A stretch of DNA of 64,000 nucleotides from an uncultured Pseudoxanthomonas sp. (lineage in GTDB: Bacteria; Pseudomonadota; Gammaproteobacteria; Xanthomonadales; Xanthomonadaceae): the NCBI GenBank assembly GCA_946479745.1, contig CAMLGZ010000013.1, forward strand, positions 1 to 64,000, given 5' to 3'. This document shows positions 28,349 through 39,418 of the stretch, in pieces. The first letter of the stretch is position 1, and the number at the start of each line of letters is the position of its first letter. The position numbers and the translations under genes are program-made. The notes under the pieces were generated by a model, which ran no database searches, had not been told where the DNA came from, and worked only from the letters and a program-made list of their open reading frames with translations.

Positions 28349-29914
28349 ATGACCAATATCCACACCGACAAAATCCTCATCCTCGACTTCGGCGCGCAGT
28401 ACACGCAGCTGATCGCACGCCGCATCCGCGAGATCGGCGTGTATTGCGAAATCTGGGCATGGGACCACGATCCGACCGAAATCGCCGCCTACGGTGCCAA
28501 GGGCATCATCCTGTCCGGTGGCCCCGAATCGACGACAGAGCACGGCGCGCCCGCCGCGCCGCAACAGGTCTTCGATTCCGGCTTGCCCATCCTGGGTATC
28601 TGCTACGGCATGCAAACCCTGGCGGCCCAATTGGGTGGCGCGACCGAGGCCGCCGATGCGCGCGAATTCGGCCATGCGGAAGTGGAGGTCATCGCGCCGG
28701 ATAAGTTGTTCGCCGGCCTCAGCGACCACGCCGGCAAGCCGCGCCTGGATGTGTGGATGAGCCACGGCGACCATGTCGCCAAGGCGCCGCCCGGTTTCAC
28801 GATTACTGCCGTCACCGACCGCATCCCGGTCGCGGCGATGTCCAACGAGGACAAGCGCTGGTACGGCGTGCAGTTCCATCCGGAAGTGACCCACACGCTG
28901 CAGGGCCAGGCGCTGCTGCGCCGCTTCGTGGTCGATATATGCGGTTGCGCCACTTTGTGGACGGCGGCCAACATCATCGACGACCAGATCGAGCGCGTGC
29001 GTGCGCAGGTCGGCTCGGACGAAGTGATCCTTGGTTTGTCCGGTGGCGTCGATTCCTCGGTGGTCGCTGCATTGCTGCACAAGGCTATCGGCGAACAGCT
29101 GACTTGCGTGTTCGTGGACACCGGCCTGCTGCGCTGGCAGGAAGGCGACCAGGTGATGGCGATGTTCGCCGAACACATGGGCGTCAAGGTCATCCGCGTC
29201 AATGCTGCGGACCGTTATTTCAAAGCGCTGGAAGGCGTGGCCGACCCCGAGGCCAAGCGCAAGATCATCGGCAACCTGTTCGTCGAGATCTTCGACGAAG
29301 AGTCCGGCAAGCTGGCCAACGCCAACTGGCTGGCGCAAGGCACCATCTACCCCGACGTGATCGAATCGGCTGGCAGCAAGACCGGCAAGGCGCACGTAAT
29401 CAAAAGCCATCACAACGTCGGCGGTTTGCCCGAGCACATGAAGATGGGCCTGGTGGAGCCGTTGCGCGAACTGTTCAAGGACGAGGTACGCCGTCTGGGC
29501 GTCGAGCTCGGCCTGCCGCGTTCCATGGTCTACCGCCATCCGTTCCCGGGCCCCGGCTTGGGCGTGCGCATTCTGGGCGAAGTGAAGCGCGAATACGCCG
29601 AACTGCTGGCCCAGGCCGACGCCATTTTCATCGAGGAATTGCGCAAGGCCGACCTGTACGACAAGACCAGCCAGGCCTTCGCCGTGTTCCTGCCGGTGAA
29701 GTCGGTGGGCGTGGTCGGCGACGCGCGCGCCTACGAGTGGGTGATCGCGCTGCGCGCGGTGGAAACCATCGATTTCATGACCGCGCACTGGGCGCACCTG
29801 CCGTACGATTTCCTGGGCACGGTGTCCAACCGCATCATCAACGAGCTGCGCGGCATCTCGCGCGTGGTCTACGACATCAGCGGCAAGCCGCCGGCGACTA
29901 TCGAGTGGGAATAG
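28349..29914 (+). CDS. guaA: GMP synthase (glutamine-hydrolysing)
   Basis: GuaA turns XMP into GMP using glutamine. The 521 residues show an N-terminal class I amidotransferase with the nucleophile in [10 protein letters not shown] (Cys near 87) and FHPEVTHT (His/Glu near 175). The ATP-pyrophosphatase P-loop [16 protein letters not shown] is near 229, and the C-terminal dimerisation domain ends [17 protein letters not shown]. Second gene of the guanine pair with guaB. Confidence 0.97.
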   Translation: MTNIHTDKILILDFGAQYTQLIARRIREIGVYCEIWAWDHDPTEIAAYGAKGIILSGGPESTTEHGAPAAPQQVFDSGLPILGICYGMQTLAAQLGGATEAADAREFGHAEVEVIAPDKLFAGLSDHAGKPRLDVWMSHGDHVAKAPPGFTITAVTDRIPVAAMSNEDKRWYGVQFHPEVTHTLQGQALLRRFVVDICGCATLWTAANIIDDQIERVRAQVGSDEVILGLSGGVDSSVVAALLHKAIGEQLTCVFVDTGLLRWQEGDQVMAMFAEHMGVKVIRVNAADRYFKALEGVADPEAKRKIIGNLFVEIFDEESGKLANANWLAQGTIYPDVIESAGSKTGKAHVIKSHHNVGGLPEHMKMGLVEPLRELFKDEVRRLGVELGLPRSMVYRHPFPGPGLGVRILGEVKREYAELLAQADAIFIEELRKADLYDKTSQAFAVFLPVKSVGVVGDARAYEWVIALRAVETIDFMTAHWAHLPYDFLGTVSNRIINELRGISRVVYDISGKPPATIEWE

Positions 29915-29963
29915 GGCTCTTTCGTGAGAGTTCCAGATCCCACCCTTGATCGATCCTTCGGAA

Positions 29964-29996
29964 CCGTTCGTGGTGAGCTTGTCGAACCACGCTCTT
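29964..29996 (+). repeat. 33-bp repeat, left copy flanking the GIY-YIG segment
   Basis: Begins CCGTTCGTGGTGAGCTTGTC and is the inverse of 30330-30362 with one mismatch in 33. The motif is a familiar dispersed repeat in gammaproteobacteria. Confidence 0.85.
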
Positions 29997-30019
29997 GGCC
30001 CTGAGCCGGAAGCGTAACG

Positions 30020-30382
30020 ATGTCTTTCTGGGTTTACATGCTTAAATGCGCGGATGGCTCGTATTACACGGGACACACCGACAATCTCGAAAAGCGAGTT
30101 GGCCAGCATCATGCCGGCGACGTACCGAGTTGCTATACGTTCAAGCGTCGACCTTTGACCATGGTTTGGAGTCAGGATTTTCCAAGTCGAATCGAAGCGC
30201 TAGAGTCAGAGATGCAGGTGAAGCGCTGGAGCAGGGCTAAGAAAGAAGCGTTGATCGAGGGCGATTGGCAGAAGGTCAGCGAGCTGGCTAGAAACAGGAG
30301 CGACACAGTTGATGTCGAACTACTTCGCGAAGAGCGTGGTTCGACAGGCTCACCACGAACGGGTTCTGGGGAGGGGGCGCCA
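30020..30382 (+). CDS. GIY-YIG nuclease domain read in frame into tadA (N-terminal part of a 279-residue fusion)
   Basis: A small GIY-YIG protein of the UPF0213/YhbQ-like group: WVYMLKCADGSYYTGHTDNLEKRV (residues 4-27) carries the VYM..YTG form of the motif, and the catalytic Glu lies in EALESEMQVKRWSR near 60. There is no stop after the domain: a 33-bp repeat (30330-30362) codes the linker EERGSTGSPRTG and reading continues into TadA to 30859. The domain thus may be made only as a fusion unless a stop was lost recently. Partners of this family are not well known; some act on DNA nicks. Confidence 0.75.
30330..30362 (-). repeat. 33-bp repeat, right copy, inside the GIY-YIG-TadA linker
   Basis: Inverse copy of 29964-29996 (32 of 33). 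It sits inside the open frame and removes any stop codon between the two domains. Confidence 0.85.
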
Positions 30383-30859
30383 GTGCAAAAATCAGATCTC
30401 GAATGGATGCAGCATGCCCTTGCCTTGGCAGACCGGGCCGAGCGCGAAGACGACGAGATCCCCGTAGGTGCGGTTCTGGTTGGCGCCGATGGCCAGTTGC
30501 TGGGCGAAGGCTGGAACCGCAATCTGGCCGAGCACGACCCCAGCGCGCATGCCGAGATCGTCGCCATGCGCCGCGGAGGACAGAAGCTGGCCAACCACCG
30601 GCTGGTCGGCAGCACGCTCTACGTGACGCTTGAGCCATGCGCCATGTGCGCGATGGCGATGGTCCACGCCCGTGTGGCGCGATTGGTGTACGCGGCCAGC
30701 GATCCGAAGACCGGGGCCTGCGGAAGCGTGTTCGACCTGCTGGCCGATCCGCGCCACAACCACCGTGTCGAAGTCGTATCCGGATTACTGGCCGATGAAG
30801 CCTCGCGTCGTCTGACCAACTACTTCAGGGCCAAGCGCGGCAAGCCGCTACTGGACTGA
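30383..30859 (+). CDS. tadA: tRNA-specific adenosine deaminase TadA (C-terminal part of the fusion; own start likely)
   Basis: TadA makes inosine at position 34 of tRNA-Arg(ACG). Zinc and catalytic motifs are complete: HAEIVAM and PCAMCAMAM, with VGAVLVG upstream. The frame joins the GIY-YIG domain, but GTG at 30383 has a strong Shine-Dalgarno GGGGAGGGGG (30369-30377) about six bases before it. A separate 158-residue TadA of normal length is therefore likely alongside or instead of the 279-residue fusion. Its end overlaps the convergent DUF2721 gene by 12 bases. Confidence 0.9.
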   Translation: MQKSDLEWMQHALALADRAEREDDEIPVGAVLVGADGQLLGEGWNRNLAEHDPSAHAEIVAMRRGGQKLANHRLVGSTLYVTLEPCAMCAMAMVHARVARLVYAASDPKTGACGSVFDLLADPRHNHRVEVVSGLLADEASRRLTNYFRAKRGKPLLD

Positions 30860-31336
30860 AGGCGCGTCGGCTTCCCGCTTGGCGATATGGCGGTGGTCCA
30901 TTTCCTCGTTGACCGCTTTGACCGCCAGAGTCGATTCGCGCGCCAGCAACAGGCTGGCGGCGAACATCGCCAGTACGCCAAACGCCGCCAGCACAGTGGG
31001 AAGCATACCCAGCCGGTGCGACAACAGATTGTCTGCGGCCACCGCCAGACTGGTGCCCACGAACAGGCTGATGGCGCCATACAGCAGCTGGCCTGCGCGC
31101 AGGATGATCAGGCTGCGCCGGCGCTGCAGTGCGATGCGCTGTTCGTAGAGCGCACGTTGCAGCGGGTCGTCCAGGGTGTGCAGTTCCTTCAGCAGCGTGC
31201 GCGCGCGGTCGATGATTCTGGCCAGCCGGTTATTGGCCGACAGCAGCAACGACGCGGTCGCCGTCAGGAAGAAGGCGGGCGCCAGCATCGCGGTGAGCGT
31301 GGCGTAGTGCGCGTACTGGTCGCTGTTCTGAAGCAT
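30848..31336 (-). CDS. DUF2721-family membrane protein
   Basis: A 162-residue protein with helices at about 14-33, 75-98 and 107-128. It has the DUF2721 pattern [29 protein letters not shown], ending in the charged helix after the first membrane segment, and [24 protein letters not shown]. Function unknown. Divergent from orn, convergent with tadA. Confidence 0.85.
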   Translation of the reverse strand: MLQNSDQYAHYATLTAMLAPAFFLTATASLLLSANNRLARIIDRARTLLKELHTLDDPLQRALYEQRIALQRRRSLIILRAGQLLYGAISLFVGTSLAVAADNLLSHRLGMLPTVLAAFGVLAMFAASLLLARESTLAVKAVNEEMDHRHIAKREADAPSVQ

Positions 31337-31442
31337 GGCCTATGCCCGGAGGGAGCTGCGTTATGATGCGGCACAATGCGGTGTTTTCGCAAAAATACGC
31401 TCGCCAACGGCGACGCGCAGCCTCAAGGAGCAGGACCAACGC

Positions 31443-32003
31443 ATGCCAGCCAACAACCACACCAGCGACCGCCTGATCTGGATCGACCTGGAAATGACCG
31501 GGCTGGACACCGGCCAGGACTCCATCATCGAGATCGCCACGGTGGTGACCGATTCGCAGTTGAACGTGCTGGCCGAAGGCCCCGAGTTCGCCATCGCCCA
31601 TCCCGTGGCGGTGCTGGAAGCCATGGACGACTGGAACCGCGCCCAGCACACCCGTTCCGGATTATGGAAGCGGGTGGTGGAAAGCACGGTCACCCTGGGC
31701 CAGGCCGAGGCGCAGACAGTCTCGTTCCTGGCCGAATGGCTGCCGGCCAATGCCTCGCCGATGTGCGGCAATTCGATCTGCCAGGACCGCCGCTTCCTGC
31801 ATCGGCTGATGCCGCGGCTGGAGAAGTATTTCCACTACCGCAATCTGGACGTCAGCACGCTCAAGGAACTGGCGCGCCGTTGGGCGCCGGAGGTGCTGGA
31901 AGGCGTACGCAAGCAATCGGCGCATACCGCGCTCAGCGACGTGCGCGACTCGATCGAGGAATTGCGCCACTACCGCAAGCACCTGGCCGAACTGGCCGGC
32001 TAG
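31443..32003 (+). CDS. orn: Oligoribonuclease
   Basis: Orn degrades dinucleotides, including pGpG from c-di-GMP turnover. The 186 residues contain the DEDDh exonuclease motifs: [10 protein letters not shown] near 13, [13 protein letters not shown] near 114, and [17 protein letters not shown] near 161. ATG 31443 follows AAGGAG by about 14 bases; the upstream frame lacks support. A terminal REP-type repeat separates it from mscS. Confidence 0.96.
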   Translation: MPANNHTSDRLIWIDLEMTGLDTGQDSIIEIATVVTDSQLNVLAEGPEFAIAHPVAVLEAMDDWNRAQHTRSGLWKRVVESTVTLGQAEAQTVSFLAEWLPANASPMCGNSICQDRRFLHRLMPRLEKYFHYRNLDVSTLKELARRWAPEVLEGVRKQSAHTALSDVRDSIEELRHYRKHLAELAG

Positions 32004-32011
32004 GAATCCTT

Positions 32012-32102
32012 GTAGGAGCGACGTAAGTCGCGAAACGATTTCCGAACGATCGGATTTGGTCGAGCATGGCCCGGAGACCTTCGCGACTTGCGTCGCTCCT
32101 AC
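32012..32102. repeat. REP-type inverted repeat between orn and mscS
   Basis: GTAGGAGCGACGTAAGTCGC begins the left arm (32012-32034); 32080-32102 is its inverse, 22 of 23. A small palindrome TCCGAACGATCGGA sits in the loop. The right arm supplies the TAG stop of mscS. It probably serves as a terminator for both convergent genes. Confidence 0.85.
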
Positions 32103-33021
32103 GCGGAGGCCGCCACATCGCCGTCATCGGCGACCGAGCGGGTGATGATCTCGGTCAGCGGTGTGCCATCGGCGTTGTGGTGGTAGACATGCAGGTCGCG
32201 TTGCGGGTATGGGATATTCAGGCCATTGCCGATGATATCGGTACGCACCGACTCGGTGACCTGACTTTTGGCATCGCCGAAATCCGCATTGTTCGCAAAG
32301 GCGAACAACTTGAGTTCCACGCTGCTTTCGCCCAGGTTGACCACCTGCACGAACGGCGGTGGATCCTTGAGGATCAATGAATTGGCGCGTGCGATATCCA
32401 GCAGGATCTGCTGCGCGCGCTTGAGGTCGTCGTCGTAGCCTATGCCCACGGCGATTTCCATGCGGCGGGTCGGCAGCGAGCTGTAATTGATGATCGGAGC
32501 CGTGGTCACTTCGCTGTTGGGAAGGATGATCAGACGCTGGTCGAAAGCGCGCAGCCGGGTCTGGAATATGCGGACTTCCAACACCACGCCCTCCTGTCCG
32601 GCGGCGATCACATGGTCGCCGACGCGGAACGGGCGCAATACGATCAGCATGACGCCCGACGCGATGTTGGATAGCGAATCCTTCAGCGCCAAGCCCACCG
32701 CCAGGCCGGCGGCGCCCAACACCGCGAGCATCGAAGTCGGGTTGACTCCCAGTGAGGTCAGGGCCGTCACCAGCACCAGCACCATCATCGCGGCGTAGCT
32801 GGTCCTGCGCAGGAAGCCGGACAGCGTGGAATCGACGTGGGCGCGGCCCAACACGCGCTCCAGGCCCAGGCTCAGCCTCCTGGCCAGCCACATGCCGATC
32901 AGGAAGATGACCGCCGCGGCCAGCAGTTTCAGGCCCCAGGTTTCCAGCAACTGCAACCAGTCGATGCCCCGGATGTCCCTGACGATGTCGTCCGGCGTCG
33001 CGACGGGCTCCTTCACCTGCA

Positions 33022-33025
<4 letters not shown>
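32099..33025 (-). CDS. Small-conductance mechanosensitive channel, MscS family
   Basis: A 308-residue MscS channel: three membrane helices, the third being the pore helix with [25 protein letters not shown] near 115, then the beta domain [21 protein letters not shown] and the C-terminal alpha/beta cage. It opens on membrane tension and relieves hypo-osmotic shock. The ATGATG start overlaps the ppsA stop (ATGA), so it is translated from the ppsA transcript. The stop lies in a REP arm. Confidence 0.9.
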
Positions 33026-35400
<2,375 letters not shown>

Positions 35401-35541
35401 CGCTCCAAAGCGGTCGTGCGCCTCGCCGATGACCTACGGCGAGGGCCGTGTCCATGGGAAGAATCGCTATGATGCAGTGCAAGACAAGCTCAGACAAGCT
35501 TGATTTTCCAGTGTTTTCATGTTGATGAAGGAGTGGTATCG

Positions 35542-36363
35542 ATGTCCAGCGTGCGACCTGTGTTCTATGTCTCGGACGGTACGGGGATCACCACCGAAAC
35601 CATCGGCCACAGCCTGCTGACCCAGTTCAGCGGGTTCAGTTTCGTCACCGACCGCATTTCCTTCGTCGACGACCCGCTCAAGGCGCATGAGGCCGCCGAA
35701 CGCATCCGCGCCGCCGGGCAGCGCCACGAGGCCCGTCCCATCGTGATCCACTCCAATGTCGACCCCGCCATCAGCGAGGTGCTGGCCGAAAGCGGGGCGT
35801 TGATGCTGGATGTTTTCGCGCCCTTTATCGATCCGATGGAGAGGGAACTGGGCGCCTTGCGCCAATCGCGGGTGGGGCAGGCGCATGGTCTGGTGAATTT
35901 CGAGACCTACCATCGCCGCATCAACGCGATGAATTACGCGCTGACCCATGACGACGGCATCGCCATCAACTACGACGAGGCCGACCTGATCCTGGTGGCG
36001 GTCTCGCGCGCGGGCAAGACGCCCACCTGCGTCTATCTGGCGCTGCATTACGGCATCCGCGCGGCCAACTATCCGTTGACCGACCAGGATCTGGAAACCG
36101 ACCGCCTGCCGGCCCGCCTGCGCGCGTACCGGCGCAAACTGTTCGGTCTGACCATCGACCCGGAACGCCTGCAGCAGATCCGCCAGGAACGCCGCCCCAA
36201 TTCGGGCTACGCCAAGCTGGAAACCTGCAAAAGCGAGGTGTTGGCGGCCGAGCGCATGTTTCAGATGGAGCGCATTCCCACGCTGAGCACCACGCACACG
36301 TCCATCGAGGAAATCGCGAGCAAGGTGATGTCCACGCTGGGGCTGCAGCGGGAAATGTTCTAG
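35542..36363 (+). CDS. ppsR: PEP synthase regulatory kinase/pyrophosphorylase (PSRP)
   Basis: A 273-residue DUF299 protein that phosphorylates PpsA on Thr with ADP and reverses it with phosphate. Features: [19 protein letters not shown] near 8, the P-loop [16 protein letters not shown] near 152, and [15 protein letters not shown] near 178. ATG 35542 has AAGGAG eight bases upstream; codons before it read through from an unsupported start. It shares a 141-bp divergent promoter region with ppsA, which matches their regulatory link. Confidence 0.94.
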   Translation: MSSVRPVFYVSDGTGITTETIGHSLLTQFSGFSFVTDRISFVDDPLKAHEAAERIRAAGQRHEARPIVIHSNVDPAISEVLAESGALMLDVFAPFIDPMERELGALRQSRVGQAHGLVNFETYHRRINAMNYALTHDDGIAINYDEADLILVAVSRAGKTPTCVYLALHYGIRAANYPLTDQDLETDRLPARLRAYRRKLFGLTIDPERLQQIRQERRPNSGYAKLETCKSEVLAAERMFQMERIPTLSTTHTSIEEIASKVMSTLGLQREMF

Positions 36364-36505
36364 GCGGGGGAGGGCGGGGCCGGCCTGCGTGGAAGGCCGG
36401 CGGAATCGCGCAGGCCGAACGGCGTGCGGAGGAATCTTAAATTAGGCCGTTTTGCGCGATTCGTCAATGCTGCCGAAATCGCTTTTCAACGTGTAGGATC
36501 GGGCC

Positions 36506-37000
36506 ATGGCTCAAGCCGTCGCCCGCACTGCGAACATCCCCAAACTCAACCGTTTCGGTTGGCTGATGGCGCTGTACGCAGAGAACCACGCCAGGCTGAC
36601 CCGGTTGTTCGCGCCGGGCGATCTGGTGGTGGGGCGTTATGTGTCCAGCATCGGCGACGGGCTGGACCTGTATCTGGATGTGATCGAGACCCATCGCTAT
36701 ACGGTGGAGCTTCGCCTCACCTACGGCCTGCGCGACCCGCAGACCGGCGAGCCGGACCCTTCGGCCTTTGTGCGCGTGTACCGCGACGCGCGCCAGGCCG
36801 AGGCCACGCATTGCTACGTGGGCCGCCGTTGGCAGGACGCGATCGGCATGTACCCGCCGCCGGCTGAGCTGATCGGCCACCGCATGCGCATGAACACCTT
36901 CCTGGGCAAGTGGCTGGAGTATCTGGCCGAGCGCGGCCATGGCGTGGCCACGCTGCGTCGCTGCGATGAAAACATGGTGGAAGTGGCTACGGCGGACTGA
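36506..37000 (+). CDS. DUF1249-family protein
   Basis: A 164-residue protein fitting DUF1249 (YqiB-like): LMALYAENHARLTRLFAP near 20, YTVELRLTYGLRDPQ near 65, VRVYRDARQAEATHCY near 88 and the C-terminal MRMNTFLGKWLEYLAERGH. Function unknown; family members are often near cpdA in gammaproteobacteria, which is not the case here. It is followed by the tRNA genes. Confidence 0.85.
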   Translation: MAQAVARTANIPKLNRFGWLMALYAENHARLTRLFAPGDLVVGRYVSSIGDGLDLYLDVIETHRYTVELRLTYGLRDPQTGEPDPSAFVRVYRDARQAEATHCYVGRRWQDAIGMYPPPAELIGHRMRMNTFLGKWLEYLAERGHGVATLRRCDENMVEVATAD

Positions 37001-37070
37001 AAGACGCTGCTAAGCGCCTCTACACGGCGCCGAACCTGAAAACAATAGTCATCTTTCTTCGTCATAGAGC

Positions 37071-37099
37071 TTGCGCGATGCGTGGGCGATAGCTAGAAT
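37071..37099 (+). promoter_or_regulatory. Sigma70-type promoter for the tRNA-Ala/tRNA-Glu pair
   Basis: TTGCGC (37071-37076), a 17-base spacer and TAGAAT (37094-37099), followed by a GC-rich discriminator TCCGCTCC, as in stringently controlled stable-RNA promoters. It lies 20 bases before the tRNA. Confidence 0.6.
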
Positions 37100-37119
37100 T
37101 CCGCTCCTTCCAGCCTCGT

Positions 37120-37195
37120 GGGGCCATAGCTCAGCTGGGAGAGCGCCTGCATGGCATGCAGGAGGTCGGCGGTTCGATCCCGCCTGGCTCCACCA
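37120..37195 (+). tRNA. tRNA-Ala (GGC anticodon)
   Basis: A full cloverleaf of 76 bases with encoded CCA. The acceptor stem GGGGCCA/TGGCTCC contains the G3.U70 pair that identifies alanine tRNAs. The anticodon arm CCTGC-ATGGCAT-GCAGG gives GGC, and the T arm has GGTTCGATCCC. Confidence 0.97.
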
Positions 37196-37242
37196 ACTCG
37201 CGTACCGACATGCCTCGTCGCACGTGAATGGATCTAGTCATT

Positions 37243-37318
37243 GTCCCCATCGTCTAGAGGCCTAGGACACCACCCTTTCACGGTGGACACCGGGGTTCGA
37301 ATCCCCGTGGGGACGCCA
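37243..37318 (+). tRNA. tRNA-Glu (TTC anticodon)
   Basis: Cloverleaf of 76 bases with encoded CCA. The acceptor pairs GTCCCCA with TGGGGAC, the anticodon arm CCACC-CTTTCAC-GGTGG gives TTC, and the T arm is CGGGGTTCGAATCCCCG. A lower-GC region starts directly behind it. Confidence 0.97.
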
Positions 37319-37439
37319 ATTGATTCAAGCACATAGGGCTGCCGCAAGGCGGCCCTATTTGTTTACGCTAGCGGTTCGGATCGAGGCCGCGCGGGCCGAA
37401 GCCCGTCTATTAGGTAGTTTGGCCTCTTTGGACAGTTCA

Positions 37440-37757
37440 ATGCCGACTGAAAAAGAACAAGTGTCCAGCGACAAGTCCGATGAGTGCGTTGTTCACACCC
37501 ATCCCGTTCCTGCAGGGGAGCTTAGCCGCTACAGCGTAGAAGGTGATCAGCACTCCGAAGCAGATATAGCCAACTACGTAAGTGGTCAAGCGCGAGACGA
37601 AATCGTTCAACACGTAGAGAAGATTAAACAAGAAGTCGTTCTCGGAGAGATCTATCAGATATGGGACGTTACTACAGACAAGGATAGGTGGTGGGTCATA
37701 ACTAACCTTACGAACCTGTATTCTCAGCGCCATTTTCCAAGTGGCGTAGCCCCATGA
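37440..37757 (+). CDS. Hypothetical protein, first of a two-gene pair behind tRNA-Glu
   Basis: A 105-residue acidic protein (MPTEKEQVSSDKSDECV at the start) with no signal or membrane segment. The middle is charged and helical (IVQHVEKIKQEVVLGEIYQIWDVTTDKDRWWVITN), and the block IWDV-WWVITNLTNLYSQRHFPS near the end is the most distinctive part. I do not recognise the family. The frame is open from 37320, but ATG 37440 avoids the tRNA-proximal spacer. ATGA overlap with the next gene. Lower GC than the core genes. Confidence 0.65.
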   Translation: MPTEKEQVSSDKSDECVVHTHPVPAGELSRYSVEGDQHSEADIANYVSGQARDEIVQHVEKIKQEVVLGEIYQIWDVTTDKDRWWVITNLTNLYSQRHFPSGVAP

Positions 37758-37996
37758 AGCTCTCTCACGATCAGCACAACGACTTTCTAGCGCACAAGTC
37801 TCTCCACGGTGTTTCGTTTGAGCACAATGATGCTGTAGAGATCATAGGAGGTGAGCACGCTGGCGACTCGGGTTCCATCGTCAGTTTGGAAGAGCTCGGA
37901 GAGGATCCTCTTTACCTGGTAGAGCTAGCCTCCGGTCAAGACGCGTTTATCAGGCAGTCCTTCCTCGGTAGAGCCCCTGAGGATGCGGGCGAGTGA
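37754..37996 (+). CDS. Small KOW-like hypothetical protein
   Basis: An 80-residue protein. DAVEIIGGEHAGDSGSIVSLEELGEDPLYLVELASGQDAFIRQS resembles a KOW-type beta barrel (G-x-x-AGD-x-G pattern). Proteins of this length and pattern occur widely in proteobacterial accessory regions. It is coupled to the preceding gene by ATGA, so the two probably form a functional pair; role unknown. Confidence 0.65.
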   Translation: MKLSHDQHNDFLAHKSLHGVSFEHNDAVEIIGGEHAGDSGSIVSLEELGEDPLYLVELASGQDAFIRQSFLGRAPEDAGE

Positions 37997-38043
37997 TGCG
38001 CCGCTAGTGCCGTCGCCACCGCCGATGCAGATAGTCGAAAGTG

Positions 38044-38072
38044 AAAAAAAAGGGGTCAGATGAACTTTCCAC
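38044..38072 (+). repeat. GGGGTCAGAT repeat fragment that provides the next start codon
   Basis: GGGGTCAGATGAACTTTCCA (38052-38071) resembles the inverse of 42253-42273 (TGGAAAGTGTATCTGACCC). Its ATG at 38060 starts the following gene and AGGGG would be the ribosome site. Such GGGGTCAGA units commonly mark the edges of inserted DNA in this group. Confidence 0.55.
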
Positions 38073-38434
38073 CTAAACTGCCTCCTGATACCGTTCTTGC
38101 GTCGTTGTTTCCAGGCTATTCCGGGTTTGTCTCATGGGACGGTATGATCGGCCTGCGGACAAGGGGATCCGGCTATAAGTTGGTTGGGCAGTTCATGAGC
38201 GATGCCACTGGCAAGCGGGAATCAGTTCAAAAGCGAAATGCCTGGTGGTACGTGAAGTGGGTTTTTGCGTGCAACGTCGCGTCCTTTATCTTGTTTGTGA
38301 TTGCTATGGTTATCAGCCTACCAATCGCCGACGATGCCTTTATCGTTTGGTGGTTCGAGTCCCCCTGGGGGAGCGTCGCATCGTTGGCGGTGGCTGTTGC
38401 AGTTTCACCCTTTATCTACAGACGGCTCCGGTAG
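38060..38434 (+). CDS. Hypothetical membrane protein, two helices
   Basis: A 124-residue protein: a soluble N-terminal half (LASLFPGYSGFVSWDGMIGLRTRGSGYKLVGQFMSD) and helices at about 67-87 and 100-117. Start codon and Shine-Dalgarno lie inside a GGGGTCAGAT repeat with only about four bases between AGGGG and ATG, so expression is uncertain. No family recognised. It may be a truncated gene whose original 5' end was lost at the repeat. Confidence 0.55.
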   Translation: MNFPPKLPPDTVLASLFPGYSGFVSWDGMIGLRTRGSGYKLVGQFMSDATGKRESVQKRNAWWYVKWVFACNVASFILFVIAMVISLPIADDAFIVWWFESPWGSVASLAVAVAVSPFIYRRLR

Positions 38435-38499
38435 TGGAGCGACAGCCTACTAGTGCACCCACCTCGCATCCTCTCGGGTCGGCATGGATCGAACTTTAG

Positions 38500-38886
38500 A
38501 TGACGATGTTTTCATTTGAACTAAAGGCAATCGGATATGGCTTGGCAGTCTTCATTGGCGGCTACCTAGTCATGAGTGTCCTCGGTAGTGTGGTAATAGC
38601 GTCTGGCCAGTTCACTTCTGGCAAGCTCGGTTGGGTGCTGGTGACCGTGATTGGATACTTAGTTCCGGTTTCCGCCGGATTCGTCGCCGCATTCTTCGCA
38701 TCTGCCAAGCGGATTCTTCATGGAACCGTTGGCGGGTCGATCGGCGTACTTCTCATGCTATTGCCAGCGATTTTCGTTCCAGATTATTCGATGTCCGAAG
38801 CGATGTTCGTTATTGCAACGTACACCGTGCTTGCTTCTCTCGGAGCAATAGTTGGTAGCCATCTCCGCGCTAAAGATGGGAACTAA
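38500..38886 (+). CDS. Hypothetical four-helix membrane protein
   Basis: A 128-residue protein with four hydrophobic helices (about 8-30, 40-66, 73-90, 97-120) and almost no soluble part, ending HLRAKDGN. No recognised family; topology resembles small TIGR04086/DUF-type four-helix proteins, which is only a topology match. Lies between two other small genes on the same strand with about 60-bp gaps. Confidence 0.6.
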   Translation: MTMFSFELKAIGYGLAVFIGGYLVMSVLGSVVIASGQFTSGKLGWVLVTVIGYLVPVSAGFVAAFFASAKRILHGTVGGSIGVLLMLLPAIFVPDYSMSEAMFVIATYTVLASLGAIVGSHLRAKDGN

Positions 38887-38940
38887 CATCCTTCTAAGCC
38901 GAAACCTCGCTGGTCGTCTTGACTCGGGCATAAGCACCTT

Positions 38941-39306
38941 ATGAAACATCTGTTCCTTCTGACACTGATGACAATGACTTCCGCGTGTTCGGCGGCAAGT
39001 GATCCGAAAATTCCGCTTGCCTCTGGTCAGTACGTGTTCCAGCATCGCTTCGTCGAACACCCAACGATCCCAAGCATTCCGCTCCATGTGACGATCAGTG
39101 AATTACGCATTGTCGTAGTCAATCCCACAGCCTCTGACCCCTTCCCAGCGGGCGTTCTCGCTGAGGGTCAACTGATGTGGCATGTCGCATCAAAGCAGTG
39201 GGTCATTGGCCATGAGGCTTCGGACAGATCGGCGCAGGACGTAGGTGGTTGCAGTGAAGGGCCGGAGGTTGTTGACTTGGTAGGCAAGATTTACTGGACT
39301 TGCTAG
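38941..39306 (+). CDS. Hypothetical exported protein, possible lipoprotein
   Basis: A 121-residue protein with an N-terminal signal (MKHLFLLTLMTMTSACSAAS); SAC at 14-16 is a weak lipobox because position -3 is Thr. The mature part is short, has a Cys pair near its end (GGCSEGPEV and YWTC) and no recognised domain. Moderate GC. Followed by an inverted repeat at 39315. Confidence 0.6.
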   Translation: MKHLFLLTLMTMTSACSAASDPKIPLASGQYVFQHRFVEHPTIPSIPLHVTISELRIVVVNPTASDPFPAGVLAEGQLMWHVASKQWVIGHEASDRSAQDVGGCSEGPEVVDLVGKIYWTC

Positions 39307-39314
39307 TAGACGCG

Positions 39315-39344
39315 TTCCACTTAAGTGACTCTGACTCCGTTTTC
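39315..39344 (-). repeat. 30-bp inverted repeat, left copy of the hydrolase/protease segment
   Basis: TTCCACTTAAGTGACTCTGA begins this copy; it is the inverse of 42230-42259 at 28 of 30 positions. The two copies bracket a 2.9-kb segment. Confidence 0.8.
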
Positions 39345-39418
39345 TAGCCTCGGCTTTGGTAGCTCGGCCATACCGAACCCTCTCGGGTCGGCTTGGCCCA
39401 GGAACTAGGCGGCGTCAC

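Noticed and set aside
37299..37318. tRNA-Glu 3' end as a defined att site
   Set aside because: I found no second copy of the tRNA end up to 44.5 kb and no integrase, so an attachment site cannot be marked.
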